NCBI GenBank assembly: GCA_910587095.1
Contig: CAJUMJ010000043.1
Span: forward strand, 6,052-70,051
Source of the DNA: an uncultured Lachnospiraceae bacterium
Lineage (GTDB): Bacteria > Bacillota > Clostridia > Lachnospirales > Lachnospiraceae
Length of the DNA: 64,000 bases
Direction: 5' to 3'
In this document: positions 49,731 through 58,206 of the stretch, piece after piece
Layout of the letters: every line of letters starts with the position of its first letter
Position numbering within the stretch: position 1 is the stretch's first letter
Position numbers and translations under genes: made by a program
The notes under the pieces: model-generated
Databases searched by the model: none
What the model saw: the letters and a program-made list of their open reading frames with translations, nothing else
Told to the model about the DNA's origin: nothing

Positions 49731-50579
49731 ATGGGAATTATCAAAACAGACAAACTGACATTTGAATATATCCGTCGTGACGAAGAGGGGAATGTGGAAG
49801 GTATTACCCGGGCCGTGGACGAGGTGGATATGGACATCAGGCAGGGAGATTTCATTGCCATTCTGGGACATAACGGATCCGGGAAATCCACTCTCGCCAA
49901 GCATATCAACGCAATCCTGTATCCCACGGAAGGGACGGTATGGGTGGACGGTATGGACACGCAGGATGAGGCGCATCTTTGGGATATCCGCCAGGAAGCC
50001 GGCATGGTGTTCCAAAACCCGGATAATCAGATTATCGGGCAGGTTGTGGAGGAGGATGTGGGATTTGGCCCGGAAAATATGGGCGTACCCACCAAAGAAA
50101 TATGGGAGCGCGTGGAGGAGAGCCTTAAGGCGGTCGGAATGTACGAATTTCGAAAACATTCTCCGAACAAACTCTCTGGCGGCCAGAAGCAGCGGGTATC
50201 CATTGCGGGTGTGATTGCCATGCATCCGAAGTGTATTATTTTGGATGAACCTACGGCGATGCTCGACCCGAACGGCCGGAAGGAAGTAGTTCGCGCGGTG
50301 CGTGCCCTGAATGATGTGGAAGGGATTACGGTCGTGCTGATTACGCACTATATGGAAGAAATTATTCATGCCGATATGGTATTTGTCATGGACGGGGGTC
50401 ATGTTGCCATGGAGGGGACGCCGAGGGAGATTTTTTCCAGAGTGGACGAGCTGAAGGAATTGCGGCTGGATGTGCCGCAGGTGACGCTTCTTGCCTATGA
50501 ACTGAGGAAAAAGGGCGTAAATTTGCCGGAAGGTATTTTGACTATAGAGGAGTTTACGGAGGCGCTTTCGCGGGTGTAA
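49731..50579 (+). CDS. ecfA1: ECF transporter ATPase A1
   Basis: The 282-aa protein is one of two ATPases of the energy-coupling module for vitamin uptake. Walker A GHNGSGKST, Q-loop VFQNPDNQIIG, signature LSGGQKQRV, Walker B CIILDEPTAMLD and the switch His in ITHYMEE are all intact. ATG 49731 has AAAGGAAG; a start eight residues earlier is possible. The EcfA1-EcfA2-EcfT module is shared by several S components, none of which is in the window. Confidence 0.95.
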   Translation: MGIIKTDKLTFEYIRRDEEGNVEGITRAVDEVDMDIRQGDFIAILGHNGSGKSTLAKHINAILYPTEGTVWVDGMDTQDEAHLWDIRQEAGMVFQNPDNQIIGQVVEEDVGFGPENMGVPTKEIWERVEESLKAVGMYEFRKHSPNKLSGGQKQRVSIAGVIAMHPKCIILDEPTAMLDPNGRKEVVRAVRALNDVEGITVVLITHYMEEIIHADMVFVMDGGHVAMEGTPREIFSRVDELKELRLDVPQVTLLAYELRKKGVNLPEGILTIEEFTEALSRV

Positions 50580-50627
50580 GCGGTCCGGCCAAAGTGACAA
50601 TCAAAAGGATAAAGAGGAAATACAGTC

Positions 50628-51482
50628 ATGTCTCTGATTTTAGACCATGTAAATTATGTATATGGGGAGGATACGGCTCTGGCGGTACATGCCCTGAAGG
50701 ATGTGAATCTGGTGATTCCCGACGGGCAGTTTATCGGCCTGATCGGGCATACAGGCTCCGGAAAATCCACGCTGGTACAACATTTAAACGGGTTGATACG
50801 GCCTACGGGAGGTACAATCTATTACAATGGCGAGGACATTCACGACAAGGAATACGACAGGAAGAAACTGCGAAGCAAGGTAGGACTGGTGTTCCAGTAC
50901 CCCGAGCACCAGCTTTTTGAGATCGATGTGTTTAAGGATGTGTGCTTTGGGCCGAAAAATCTTGGTCTTTCACAGAAAGAGGTGGAACTTCGGGCTTACG
51001 CCGCGCTAAAGCAGGTGGGGCTTGAGGACGATTACTTTTACCAGTCGCCCTTCGATCTCTCCGGCGGGCAAAAGCGTAGAGTGGCGATTGCGGGCGTGCT
51101 GGCTATGAAACCGGATATTTTGATATTGGACGAGCCTACGGCAGGACTTGACCCGAAGGGAAGAGACGAGATTCTGGACCAGATTGCGAAGCTTAAGGAG
51201 GAGACGGGGATTACCGTGATTCTTGTTTCCCACAGCATGGAAGATGTGGCGAAGTATGTGGAACGGATTATCGTTATGAATCGGGGAAGCGTTCTCTTTG
51301 ACGATACGCCGAGGGAAGTTTTTGGACATTATAAGGAGCTGGAGCAGGTGGGGCTCGCCGCGCCCCAGGTGACGTATATTATGCAGGCGTTAAAGAAAAA
51401 GGGTATGCCTGTGGATACCTCCGTCACGACGATTAGGGAAGCGGAGCAGGAGATACTTAGGGTTCTTGGAGGAAAAGATTAA
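50628..51482 (+). CDS. ecfA2: ECF transporter ATPase A2
   Basis: The 284-aa second ATPase has Walker A GHTGSGKST, Q-loop VFQYPEHQLFE, signature LSGGQKRRV, Walker B ILILDEPTAGLD and VSHSMEDV. AAAGAGG lies 8 bases before ATG. Its stop codon lies within the hairpin-rich repeat that forms the ecfT leader. Confidence 0.95.
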   Translation: MSLILDHVNYVYGEDTALAVHALKDVNLVIPDGQFIGLIGHTGSGKSTLVQHLNGLIRPTGGTIYYNGEDIHDKEYDRKKLRSKVGLVFQYPEHQLFEIDVFKDVCFGPKNLGLSQKEVELRAYAALKQVGLEDDYFYQSPFDLSGGQKRRVAIAGVLAMKPDILILDEPTAGLDPKGRDEILDQIAKLKEETGITVILVSHSMEDVAKYVERIIVMNRGSVLFDDTPREVFGHYKELEQVGLAAPQVTYIMQALKKKGMPVDTSVTTIREAEQEILRVLGGKD

Positions 51483-51566
51483 AATTTTCAATCGCGAGAT
51501 TTGTGCCAGCGCGTTGCCTGACACAAACTTGTTATGCGCGAAGAGCAGCGCAGAAATGGGGAAAAA
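51472..51566 (+). repeat. Hairpin-rich leader of ecfT, twin of the adk leader
   Basis: This block reproduces the adk leader at 39121-39224, with the same order: GAAAAGATT, TTTTCAATCGCGAGATTT, TTGCCTGACACAAAC, a GCGC stem, then GCGCAGAAATGG. Hairpins are kept although several bases differ (TGCGC-GAAGAGCA-GCGCA here). The first 11 bases are the end of ecfA2. Confidence 0.75.
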
Positions 51567-52367
51567 ATGATTCGAGATATTACACTGGGCCAGTATTATC
51601 AGGCGGACTCCGTCATCCATAAACTGGACCCGCGCGTAAAACTGGTGGCTACGATAGGCTTTATTATCTCTCTTTTTGTGGTGGATAGCTGGATCGGGTA
51701 TGTTGTGGCGGCTCTTTTTCTGGCTTGCATGATCAAACTGTCAAAAGTTCCTTTCCGCTATATGGTCAAGGGCATGAAAGCCATTGTCTTTATTTTGATG
51801 ATTACGGTGGTATTTAACTTGTTTCTGACGCCGGGCGAACCGCTTGTCACGTTTTGGAAGCTGACGATCACAAGAGAAGGGCTGCGGATTGCCGTCATGA
51901 TGGCGGTACGACTCTCTTTTCTGATCGTGGGTTCTTCGCTGATGACGTTGACGACTACGCCCAACAGTCTGACGGACGGTATGGAGAAGCTGATGGGGCC
52001 CTTAAAGCATGTGAAGGTGCCGGTGCATGAGGTTTCGATGATGATGTCTATCGCCCTTCGGTTTATTCCGATTCTCCTGGAGGAGACGGATAAGATTATG
52101 AAGGCGCAGATCGCCAGAGGCGCGGATTTCGAGAGCGGCAACCTGATTAAAAAGGCGAAAGCCATGGTGCCCCTCCTTGTGCCGCTGTTCATCTCTGCTT
52201 TCCGCCGTGCAAATGATCTGGCCATGGCGATGGAAGCGAGATGCTACCGGGGCGGTGAGCACAGGACGAAAATGAAACCGCTGTGCTATCATGCCGCGGA
52301 CAGAGCAGCGTACGGCGTTTTACTTTTGTACTTTGCGGGCTGTGTGGCAATACGGATATGCCTGTAG
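51567..52367 (+). CDS. ecfT: ECF transporter transmembrane subunit EcfT
   Basis: This 266-aa membrane protein joins the ATPases to vitamin-specific S components. It begins MIRDITLGQYYQADSVIHKL, has about five hydrophobic segments, and the two coupling helices carry the Ala-Arg-Gly type motifs (KAQIARGADFESG and MEARCYRGGEH). ATG 51567 follows GGGGAAAAA; the longer frame lies in the leader repeat. Confidence 0.93.
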   Translation: MIRDITLGQYYQADSVIHKLDPRVKLVATIGFIISLFVVDSWIGYVVAALFLACMIKLSKVPFRYMVKGMKAIVFILMITVVFNLFLTPGEPLVTFWKLTITREGLRIAVMMAVRLSFLIVGSSLMTLTTTPNSLTDGMEKLMGPLKHVKVPVHEVSMMMSIALRFIPILLEETDKIMKAQIARGADFESGNLIKKAKAMVPLLVPLFISAFRRANDLAMAMEARCYRGGEHRTKMKPLCYHAADRAAYGVLLLYFAGCVAIRICL

Positions 52368-52465
52368 GCGTATCGAATATGACGTCGGAGGCGGAAAGAG
52401 CCACGGGGAAGAGATCATCGGAACGTGAAGAGAGGATAGGTTGAGACAAGGGAAAACAGGAGAAG

Positions 52466-53269
52466 ATGAGACGAGTTATGTTAACCGTTGCGTATGACGG
52501 GACAGGTTACCACGGATGGCAGCTACAGCCGGGGCAAAAGACCGTGGAGGGCGCTCTGAACAGCTGCCTTTTTGAGCTCACGGGGGAGGCGGTTGAGGTG
52601 ATCGGCGCCAGCCGCACCGACGCCGGGGTTCATGCCCTGGGGAACATCGCCGTGTTTGATACGGCAGGCCCCATACCGGCGGAGAAGTTTTCTTATGCCC
52701 TAAATCAGCGGCTCCCGGAGGATATCCGTATTCAACGGTCGCAGGAGGTGGCGGCGGACTTTCATCCGAGACGTTGTGAGAGCAGGAAGACATATGAGTA
52801 TCGGATCTATAATGCGCCTTTTGCCTTGCCGTCCAGACGGCTCTATACACATTTCACCTATGTGCCGTTAAATATTGATTTGATGAGACAGGCGGCGGCG
52901 TATTTGGTGGGGGAGCATGATTTCAAAAGCTTTTGCAGTGTGGACACACAGGCTCAGACGACGGTCAGACGGGTGGACAGCGTCAAGATAAGCGAAGAAC
53001 GTGGCATGATGCGGGGAAGAGACGGTGACAAGGAAGAGGCGGAAACCGGAGCGCCCTGTTTTGGCAGGGAGATTGTGATTCGGGTGGCCGGCAGAGGCTT
53101 CCTCTATAATATGGTAAGGATTATCGCGGGAACGCTGATGGAAGTTGGCAGAGGACATATGGAGCCGCAGCGTGTAAAAGAAATTTTGGAGGCGAAGGAC
53201 AGACAGAAGGCGGGACCGACGGCGCCGGCCTGCGGACTTACTCTGGTTGGCTATGAATTTTTCCCATAA
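52466..53269 (+). CDS. truA: tRNA pseudouridine synthase A
   Basis: The 267-aa enzyme makes pseudouridine at positions 38-40 of tRNAs. It begins MRRVMLTVAYDGTGYHGWQL and has the catalytic Asp in GASRTDAGVHALGN, with FLYNMVRIIAGTLMEVGRG downstream. About 20 residues rich in charge (ERGMMRGRDGDKEEAETGAP) form an extra loop near residue 180. The position after ecfT and before rplM-rpsI is canonical for Firmicutes. Confidence 0.95.
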   Translation: MRRVMLTVAYDGTGYHGWQLQPGQKTVEGALNSCLFELTGEAVEVIGASRTDAGVHALGNIAVFDTAGPIPAEKFSYALNQRLPEDIRIQRSQEVAADFHPRRCESRKTYEYRIYNAPFALPSRRLYTHFTYVPLNIDLMRQAAAYLVGEHDFKSFCSVDTQAQTTVRRVDSVKISEERGMMRGRDGDKEEAETGAPCFGREIVIRVAGRGFLYNMVRIIAGTLMEVGRGHMEPQRVKEILEAKDRQKAGPTAPACGLTLVGYEFFP

Positions 53270-53332
53270 CGGAGCGGGCAGACCGTATTCGGAGATAAAT
53301 AGCTGCTGCATGCATTTTTTGGGAAAAAGAAG

Positions 53333-53361
53333 TTGACACGCGCGGAGGCGTATAATATAAT
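53333..53361 (+). promoter_or_regulatory. Consensus sigma-A promoter of rplM-rpsI
   Basis: A perfect TTGACA (53333-53338) and perfect TATAAT (53356-53361) are 17 bases apart, the best promoter in the window. Confidence 0.9.
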
Positions 53362-53528
53362 ATCTAACTGTGGCGAATTGTTTATAAATGTTTTGCCAAA
53401 GCCCCGGCAGAACATTTGATAGCATAAAGAGGAAACACAAACTGCCGTGGAAGGATGCCGCGTGTGGCCGGACATCTGCACAGAGCTCTTTGGAAACGGC
53501 ACAGACAGTTACTATGGAGGTAATATAC
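53362..53528 (+). ncRNA. Leader of rplM (candidate L13 leader)
   Basis: About 160 bases of transcribed leader precede rplM. In Firmicutes L13 operons carry a cis-acting leader; here AACTGTGGC near the 5' end and the inverted segments ACAAACTGCC/GGAAACGGCACAGACAG look paired, but I could not confirm the class. Confidence 0.4.
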
Positions 53529-53957
53529 ATGAAAACATTTATGGCGAGTCCGGCTACGATCGAGAGAAAATGGTACGTAGTTGATGCGACTGATATGACA
53601 TTGGGACGACTGGCATCCGAGGTTGCCAAGGTGCTGAGAGGTAAGAATAAGCCGATCTTTACCCCCCATATGGATACCGGGGATTATGTGATTATTGTCA
53701 ATGCGGAGAAGGTGAAAGTGACCGGTAAGAAGCTGGATCAGAAAATTTACTACCATCACTCCGATTATGTTGGCGGCATGAAGGAAACCACCCTGAAGGA
53801 AATGTTGAATAGCCATCCCGAGAGAGTGTTGGAACATGCGGTTAAGGGTATGCTTCCCAAGGGTCCTCTTGGCAGACAGATGTATAAGAAGCTTTTCGTA
53901 TATGTCGGCCCGGAGCACAAACATGCGGCACAGAAACCTGAAGTATTAACATTTTAA
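53529..53957 (+). CDS. rplM: Ribosomal protein L13
   Basis: The 142-aa 50S early-assembly protein begins MKTFMASPATIERKWYVVDA and has AVKGMLPKGPLGRQMYKKLF. GGAGGT (53516-53521) sets ATG 53529; the longer frame upstream is leader. Confidence 0.97.
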   Translation: MKTFMASPATIERKWYVVDATDMTLGRLASEVAKVLRGKNKPIFTPHMDTGDYVIIVNAEKVKVTGKKLDQKIYYHHSDYVGGMKETTLKEMLNSHPERVLEHAVKGMLPKGPLGRQMYKKLFVYVGPEHKHAAQKPEVLTF

Positions 53958-53974
53958 GAAAGGGATAAAGAATC

Positions 53975-54379
53975 ATGGCTAAAGCAGATAAATCAGCAAA
54001 GTATTATGGAACCGGTAGAAGAAAGAAATCTATCGCCAGAGTATATTTAATGCCCGGCAAGGGACAGATTACGATCAATAAGAGAAATATCGACGATTAC
54101 TTTGGTCTTGAAACCTTGAAGGTGATCGTTCGTCAGCCGTTAACTGCAACCGATACGGTAGATAAGTTTGATGCAGTTATCACCGTAAAGGGCGGCGGGT
54201 ATACAGGACAGGCGGGTGCTGTCAGACACGGCATCGCAAGAGCGTTGCTCCAGGCAGATCCCGATTACAGACCTACACTGAAGAAAGCAGGCTACCTGAC
54301 CAGAGATCCTCGTATGAAGGAGAGAAAGAAGTACGGTCTCAAAGCGGCGAGACGTGCGCCTCAGTTCTCCAAGAGATAA
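53975..54379 (+). CDS. rpsI: Ribosomal protein S9
   Basis: This 134-aa protein reaches the P-site tRNA with its C-terminal SKR. It contains GTGRRKKSIARVYLMPGKGQ and GGGYTGQAGAVRHGIARALL. It lies 17 bases after rplM and ends the two-gene operon. Confidence 0.97.
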   Translation: MAKADKSAKYYGTGRRKKSIARVYLMPGKGQITINKRNIDDYFGLETLKVIVRQPLTATDTVDKFDAVITVKGGGYTGQAGAVRHGIARALLQADPDYRPTLKKAGYLTRDPRMKERKKYGLKAARRAPQFSKR

Positions 54380-54404
54380 TTACAAGCAGAATAATGAAAT
54401 TAGT

Positions 54405-54439
54405 AAAACCCTTGGAAGTCCAGTTTTTTCAAGGGTTTT
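54405..54439 (+). terminator. Terminator after rpsI
   Basis: AAAACCCTTG (54405-54414) pairs with CAAGGGTTTT (54430-54439), followed by CTTTAT. Confidence 0.85.
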
Positions 54440-54588
54440 CTTTATGCCTGTGTTTTCTGGAATTGTGGTAAAGAGTGCTGAATTTTGAAGCGTAGCACAC
54501 ACATAGCACACAAATGAGAACATAAAAACCTTGGTCTTGCGTAAGACTTATGTATAATGCGGTTATTAGAAAAAAGGCGGTGTTTTCA

Positions 54589-54678
54589 TGGATAGAACAG
54601 CGTATAAGAACCGGCATATCAAAAAGCATTACGACAGAATAAATTTTGTTATTCCCAAAGGCAAAAGGACAGGATAAA
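54589..54678 (+). pseudogene. Truncated small DNA-binding-type protein of mobile elements
   Basis: A 29-residue frame, MDRTAYKNRHIKKHYDRINF followed by VIPKGKRTG, matches the N-terminus of small Arc/CopG-like proteins often carried by clostridial integrative elements, which normally run to 50-80 residues. Here the frame stops early and the rest is not found downstream. It follows the rpsI terminator and is probably the start of the inserted debris. Confidence 0.5.
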
Positions 54679-54725
54679 GAAAATATGTTCTGAAATAGGG
54701 GCAAGTGTCAAGAAAATATTATGAA

Positions 54726-54875
54726 ATGATAGAGGATTTGTCCTATACCAAAGACGAGGGATATTTTATCTATTTGAAAAGGGGCTATATAAAAGACGTG
54801 ACAGGCAGCAGGAACATACATTGCATGAAAACATCAGAAGTGTGGCAGATTATCGGGAAAACACGCAAGCGATGA
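54726..54875 (+). CDS. Small uncharacterised ORF in mobile debris
   Basis: A 49-residue frame starting MIEDLSYTKDEGYFIYLKRG and ending VWQIIGKTRKR. The frame is also open a few codons upstream. There is no convincing ribosome site, and I do not recognise the family. It may be the tail of a larger lost gene. AT-rich codon use differs from the ribosomal genes next to it. Confidence 0.3.
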   Translation: MIEDLSYTKDEGYFIYLKRGYIKDVTGSRNIHCMKTSEVWQIIGKTRKR

Positions 54876-55012
54876 TTTCCTAGATGATCAAGAAATAACA
54901 TAAAGTGTCCTTTATGTACCCTTTATGCGTCCATTATTGAGCCAATAACGGACTTTTATAAATTCTTTTTTCATGAGATAATTTCAATATCAATAAGGAA
55001 AGGTGGTGAAAG

Positions 55013-55105
55013 ATGATGAAAAAGCAAGAAAATTTAGCGACTGAAATTCTTCACACAGTTTTGAAAAAACAACCCTCATTTGGGATAACGGTTTCTCTTA
55101 GCTAA
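55013..55105 (+). CDS. Small ORF, 30 residues, leader-peptide-like
   Basis: ATG 55013 follows AAAGGTGGTGAAAG, a good ribosome site, and gives MMKKQENLATEILHTVLKKQ plus ten residues, ending at TAA. Its strong start and short length suggest a leader peptide or the intact beginning of a truncated gene. About 280 bases downstream, after a terminator, comes the acetyltransferase. Function unknown. Confidence 0.35.
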   Translation: MMKKQENLATEILHTVLKKQPSFGITVSLS

Positions 55106-55190
55106 CGGCTTTCACATTACTTTTTAACTAAAATTTTTACACTTAACAAAACATTTACTATCAGGGAGACTAAAAACGCCATAGATAAAA

Positions 55191-55216
55191 ATCTTAGGGC
55201 AACAATGAACGTACAG
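55191..55216. repeat. 26-base direct repeat, left copy
   Basis: Shares 24 of 26 bases with 57851-57876; common core CAATGAACGTACAG. The two copies bracket the acetyltransferase, transposase fragment and XRE gene, 2.66 kb apart. Confidence 0.8.
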
Positions 55217-55246
55217 AATAAAGTCCTGATATGTAATCATTGTATC

Positions 55247-55276
55247 GCCCTCCTTTCTTTCGTCTGGAGGGCTTTT
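55247..55276 (+). terminator. Terminator in mobile debris
   Basis: GCCCTCC (55247-55253) pairs with GGAGGGC (55266-55272), followed by TTTTA. Confidence 0.7.
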
Positions 55277-55414
55277 ATACCCTTTTTTGTTCTAAATATC
55301 ATGCCGTGGGGGTCTTATAGGAAAACGCGTCATTCTAAGAATATTTTTGAAATGTGCAAAAAGGCGGTTTTGTGATAAAATGAAAATTATCATTATATGG
55401 AAGAGGTCGTTAAG

Positions 55415-56227
55415 ATGAAAAATCAATCATTAGCTGCTAATGTTATGAAAATTTCAATAGAAGATTCAATACATAAAGTTATGGACATTATAGAAAAAGA
55501 AGATGGAAGAACCTTTGAAGAAAAAAAGAAAGAAGCAATCAATTTTCTTAAGGATAAAGAGAATACGTTGCTGGCAGAACGCTTAATTGATATTGCTACA
55601 AATGATGAATTGGGGAAAAAGATTTATATGAAGTTCTGGGCAATGGGAGAGTGTATTATTACAGAAAATGAAATTATATTACGAAAAGTACAGGATTCAG
55701 ATAAAGACATATTTATTGAATTGCAAAAGGAAAATAATATCGTTAAGTCAATGATGAAAGAAGAAGCCTATCGTAATATGTTATGGAATGAACATATAGA
55801 GTATAAAGCATTAATGTTTTCGATAGTCGTGGATAATGAATATGTCGGATATTGTGGTATAAAGAATACTACGCATGAACAATGGGAGATAGCGATAGAA
55901 ATTTTGAATAAGTGGAAACACAAAGGAATTGGATATAGAGCAATTAGCGTTATGTTAGATGAAATAAAGAATCGTCTGAATGTGTCGGAATTTCGTGTAA
56001 GAATTGATGTTGAAAATTATCCAAGTCAAAGATTATTTGAGAAACTTGGGGCAGAGCCTAATGGTATTTCAGAATTTTTGTTGCATGAGGAAGCGGATAT
56101 TCGTAGATGTGAGGAAGAAAATATTCATTTACTGGATGAGAGAATACAGGAATTAGCAAAGCAGTTTAATGTTGAACCAAGAAAATTGTTAAGCCATGTG
56201 TTGGAATACAAATTAATGTGGGATTAA
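55415..56227 (+). CDS. GNAT-family N-acetyltransferase
   Basis: The 270-aa protein has a helical N-terminal 90 residues (SLAANVMKISIEDSIHKVMD) and a GNAT domain from about residue 88 (NEIILRKVQDSDKDIFIELQ). The CoA-binding region is WKHKGIGYRAISVMLDEIKN, a relaxed form of Q/RxxGxG/A. The tail is charged and helical. ATG 55415 has AGAGG upstream; an ATG six codons earlier lacks a site. Base composition is much more AT-rich than that of the core genes, which points to transfer. Substrate unknown; RimJ/RimL-like ribosomal-protein or small-molecule acetylation are both possible. Confidence 0.8.
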   Translation: MKNQSLAANVMKISIEDSIHKVMDIIEKEDGRTFEEKKKEAINFLKDKENTLLAERLIDIATNDELGKKIYMKFWAMGECIITENEIILRKVQDSDKDIFIELQKENNIVKSMMKEEAYRNMLWNEHIEYKALMFSIVVDNEYVGYCGIKNTTHEQWEIAIEILNKWKHKGIGYRAISVMLDEIKNRLNVSEFRVRIDVENYPSQRLFEKLGAEPNGISEFLLHEEADIRRCEEENIHLLDERIQELAKQFNVEPRKLLSHVLEYKLMWD

Positions 56228-56546
56228 AGAAAGTGTCTGTAAGTGTTCATAAATAGGCAAAAATAGGGTTTTCTTATATTCTGAAATTCTTTGACAGTCA
56301 ACATTGAAATGCAGGTGTGGCGGGTGCAGTGGTGTGTGTGGTCTAGGTTCAGAACCTCAACCAAGGCGACCGGTACGAATCATAGTAATTGCGGTATATG
56401 AAATGTTCACCGTTCGGGGTGCAGAGGAGATATTCGCATTTATTATATTATCGGTAGTGTAAAATAGTTTGTGTCTTTGGAAAAAAATACCTCTTTTTTG
56501 GTAAGAATCAAGATATGACAATTCTTATCGAAAAGGAGGACTTTTT
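56228..56546. other. Spacer before the transposase fragment
   Basis: These 319 bases hold no credible gene. AAGAAAGTGTCTGTAAGTGTT at its left and GTAGTGTAAAATAGTTTGTGTC at about 56454 are possible IS256-type end sequences. AAAAAAATACCTCTTTTTTGG and AAGAATCAAGATATGACAATTCTTAT near the end can fold as small hairpins before GGAGG. Confidence 0.4.
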
Positions 56547-57119
56547 ATGCCTGCAACAAAGGAGCAGATCCGACAAATCATTGCAGATAACGACCTAAAC
56601 AGTGTAGCTGATGTCTACAGCCTGCTGAAAGACAGTTTTAAGGATATACTGCAGGAACTTATGGAAGCGGAACTGGATGCTTCCCTTGGTTATGAAAAGA
56701 ACCAAAAGGGAGATGTCTCCACATCCAATAAGAGAAATGGTCATTCCCCAAAAACATTGAAAAGCCAGTATGGTGAATTCCAGATCAATGTCCCAAGAGA
56801 CCGTGAAGGGGAATTCGAGCCAAAACTTATCCCTAAATACCAGAGAGATATTTCCGGCATTGAAGAAAAAGTGATCTCCCTTTATGCAAGAGGTATGAGC
56901 ACAAGGGATATCCATGACCAGATACAGGAGCTTTACGGGATGGAACTGTCAGCAGAAATGGTCAGTAAGATAACTGACAGGATCCTGCCGGAAATCAAAG
57001 AATGGCAGTCACGCCCGTTAAATGCGGTCTATCTGTTTGTATTCATGGACTGTATCCATTATAAAGTAAGGGAAGACGGACTGTGTTACTTCATTCACTT
57101 TAGCCATAAACTTTGTTAA
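56547..57119 (+). pseudogene. IS256-family transposase, 5' half only
   Basis: The frame begins MPATKEQIRQIIADNDLNSV with the family block LMEAELDASLGYEKNQKGDV and RNGHSPKTLKSQYGEFQINV, and runs to VFMDCIHYKVREDG, which includes the first catalytic Asp of the DDE set. It then turns into foreign sequence and stops after 190 residues; complete IS256 transposases have about 400, so the second Asp and Glu are lost. The break near 57085 abuts the convergent XRE gene, so insertion or deletion removed the 3' half. Confidence 0.88.
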
Positions 57120-57123
57120 ATGA

Positions 57124-57600
57124 TTATCTTTCTTCCATAGCCTGTAAGTTTACCATAGAAATAATTTGGTTCTGCATATCCTCAACAGTTTCGATTCTAA
57201 TCCTGCCTATATTTTTTCTTGTCATTTCAAAATCTATATCGGGAAACAGTCTTTCACAAAAACTATTTGTTTCGGGAGACGCCCCCATTAAAGCTGTTAC
57301 AAGCGAATTAGCGTCAAACTGTCCTAACACTTCTTTCAGTTCCTTTTCAGAAATTGTTGAAATCTGCTCAAAATCCGTTATCTTCTGTGGCTGTATCTTT
57401 GGTTCTAATATGTCATTTATCGTGATGTCATATAATTTAGAAATTTTCAATAAAACTTCTAAGTCGGGAATAGTCGTTCCTGTTTCCCATTTTGATACTG
57501 CCTGTCTTGATATGCCTAATTGTTTTGCTAAATCATCTTGTGTGTAGTTGTTGCTTTTACGCAAAAACTGTAAGTATTTCGATATAATAGTTATATTCAT
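57124..57600 (-). CDS. XRE-family transcriptional regulator
   Basis: The 158-aa protein starts MNITIISKYLQFLRKSNNYT and has a Cro/C1-type helix-turn-helix, LAKQLGISRQAVSKWETGTT (residues about 22-41). The C-terminal half (about 75-158) is an unrecognised helical domain. AAGGAGGGGG precedes the start; the longer frame upstream is not supported. It lies within AT-rich mobile-element debris and probably regulated a gene of that element. Confidence 0.82.
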   Translation of the reverse strand: MNITIISKYLQFLRKSNNYTQDDLAKQLGISRQAVSKWETGTTIPDLEVLLKISKLYDITINDILEPKIQPQKITDFEQISTISEKELKEVLGQFDANSLVTALMGASPETNSFCERLFPDIDFEMTRKNIGRIRIETVEDMQNQIISMVNLQAMEER

Positions 57601-57856
57601 AAAAATCCCCCTCCTTATTGCCATTATAAGGTATATGGCAATAAGAATAAAGAATTTGGTAAGTGCCAAAAAGCAAATACCAGTTGCGCATTATTTTACA
57701 ATTCTTCCGACAGCCAGTTATACACATTCCCACAATGCCGACTACTACGGAATCCCCGTCCTTCCTTCTTTTACTCCTTTATCCCGCATGAGCAAAGAAC
57801 TATGGTTTGTCATTAGAAGCTATCTACAGCGGCTTGAGAATGAGCCTTGCATCTAA
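57601..57856 (+). other. Gene remnant upstream of the right direct repeat
   Basis: A plus-strand frame ends VPVL-like segments YYGIPVLPSFTPLSRMSKEL and FVIRSYLQRLENEPCI just before the right 26-base repeat. It has no ribosome site or start that makes sense and its beginning overlaps the XRE promoter region. I cannot assign it; it may be the end of a lost element gene or not coding at all. Confidence 0.3.
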
Positions 57857-57876
57857 GGGCAGCAATGAACGTACAG
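57851..57876. repeat. 26-base direct repeat, right copy
   Basis: Differs from 55191-55216 at two positions. It lies 92 bases before the tRNA-Ala gene. Confidence 0.8.
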
Positions 57877-57931
57877 GGGGTTACTGCTTCTATGGTTGAA
57901 AATTTGTTTCGAGGGTTTTGCAATATTTTTG

Positions 57932-57959
57932 TTGATTTTTATTTTCGACATGGTATAAT
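57932..57959 (+). promoter_or_regulatory. Promoter of the tRNA-Ala/tRNA-Val pair
   Basis: TTGATT (57932-57937), 16 bases, TATAAT (57954-57959), with an extended -10 TGG. The tRNA begins 9 bases after the -10. Confidence 0.7.
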
Positions 57960-57968
57960 AATTTTCAA

Positions 57969-58041
57969 GGGGATATAGCTCAGTTGGGAGAGCGATACGT
58001 TCGCAACGTATAGGTCAGGGGTTCGAGTCCCCCTATCTCCA
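57969..58041 (+). tRNA. tRNA-Ala (anticodon CGC)
   Basis: The 73-base cloverleaf has acceptor GGGGATA/TATCTCC with the G3:U70 pair that marks alanine tRNAs, D stem GCTC/GAGC, anticodon stem ATACG/CGTAT with loop TTCGCAA, and T arm AGGGG-TTCGAGT-CCCCT. CCA is not encoded. Confidence 0.95.
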
Positions 58042-58045
58042 TTTT

Positions 58046-58119
58046 GGAAGCATAGCTCAGCTGGGATGAGCGTTCGCCTCACACGCGAGAGGTCATGGGT
58101 TCGAGCCCCATTGCTTCCA
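58046..58119 (+). tRNA. tRNA-Val (anticodon CAC)
   Basis: The 74-base cloverleaf has acceptor GGAAGCA/TGCTTCC, D stem GCTC/GAGC, anticodon loop CTCACAC (CAC reads GUG) and a normal T arm (TGGG-TTCGAGC-CCCA). It starts four bases after tRNA-Ala, so both come from one transcript. Confidence 0.95.
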
Positions 58120-58206
58120 TTGATGTTAAGAAGAAAGTCGGAATGACGGTACCATTCCGGCTTCTTTTTCGCCTTATGATAATGCGGCAGGATACAGGAG
58201 GAAAGC

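Noticed and set aside
57969..58119. Protein frame crossing the two tRNA genes on the minus strand
   Set aside because: Both tRNAs fold perfectly and have a promoter; the frame is incidental.
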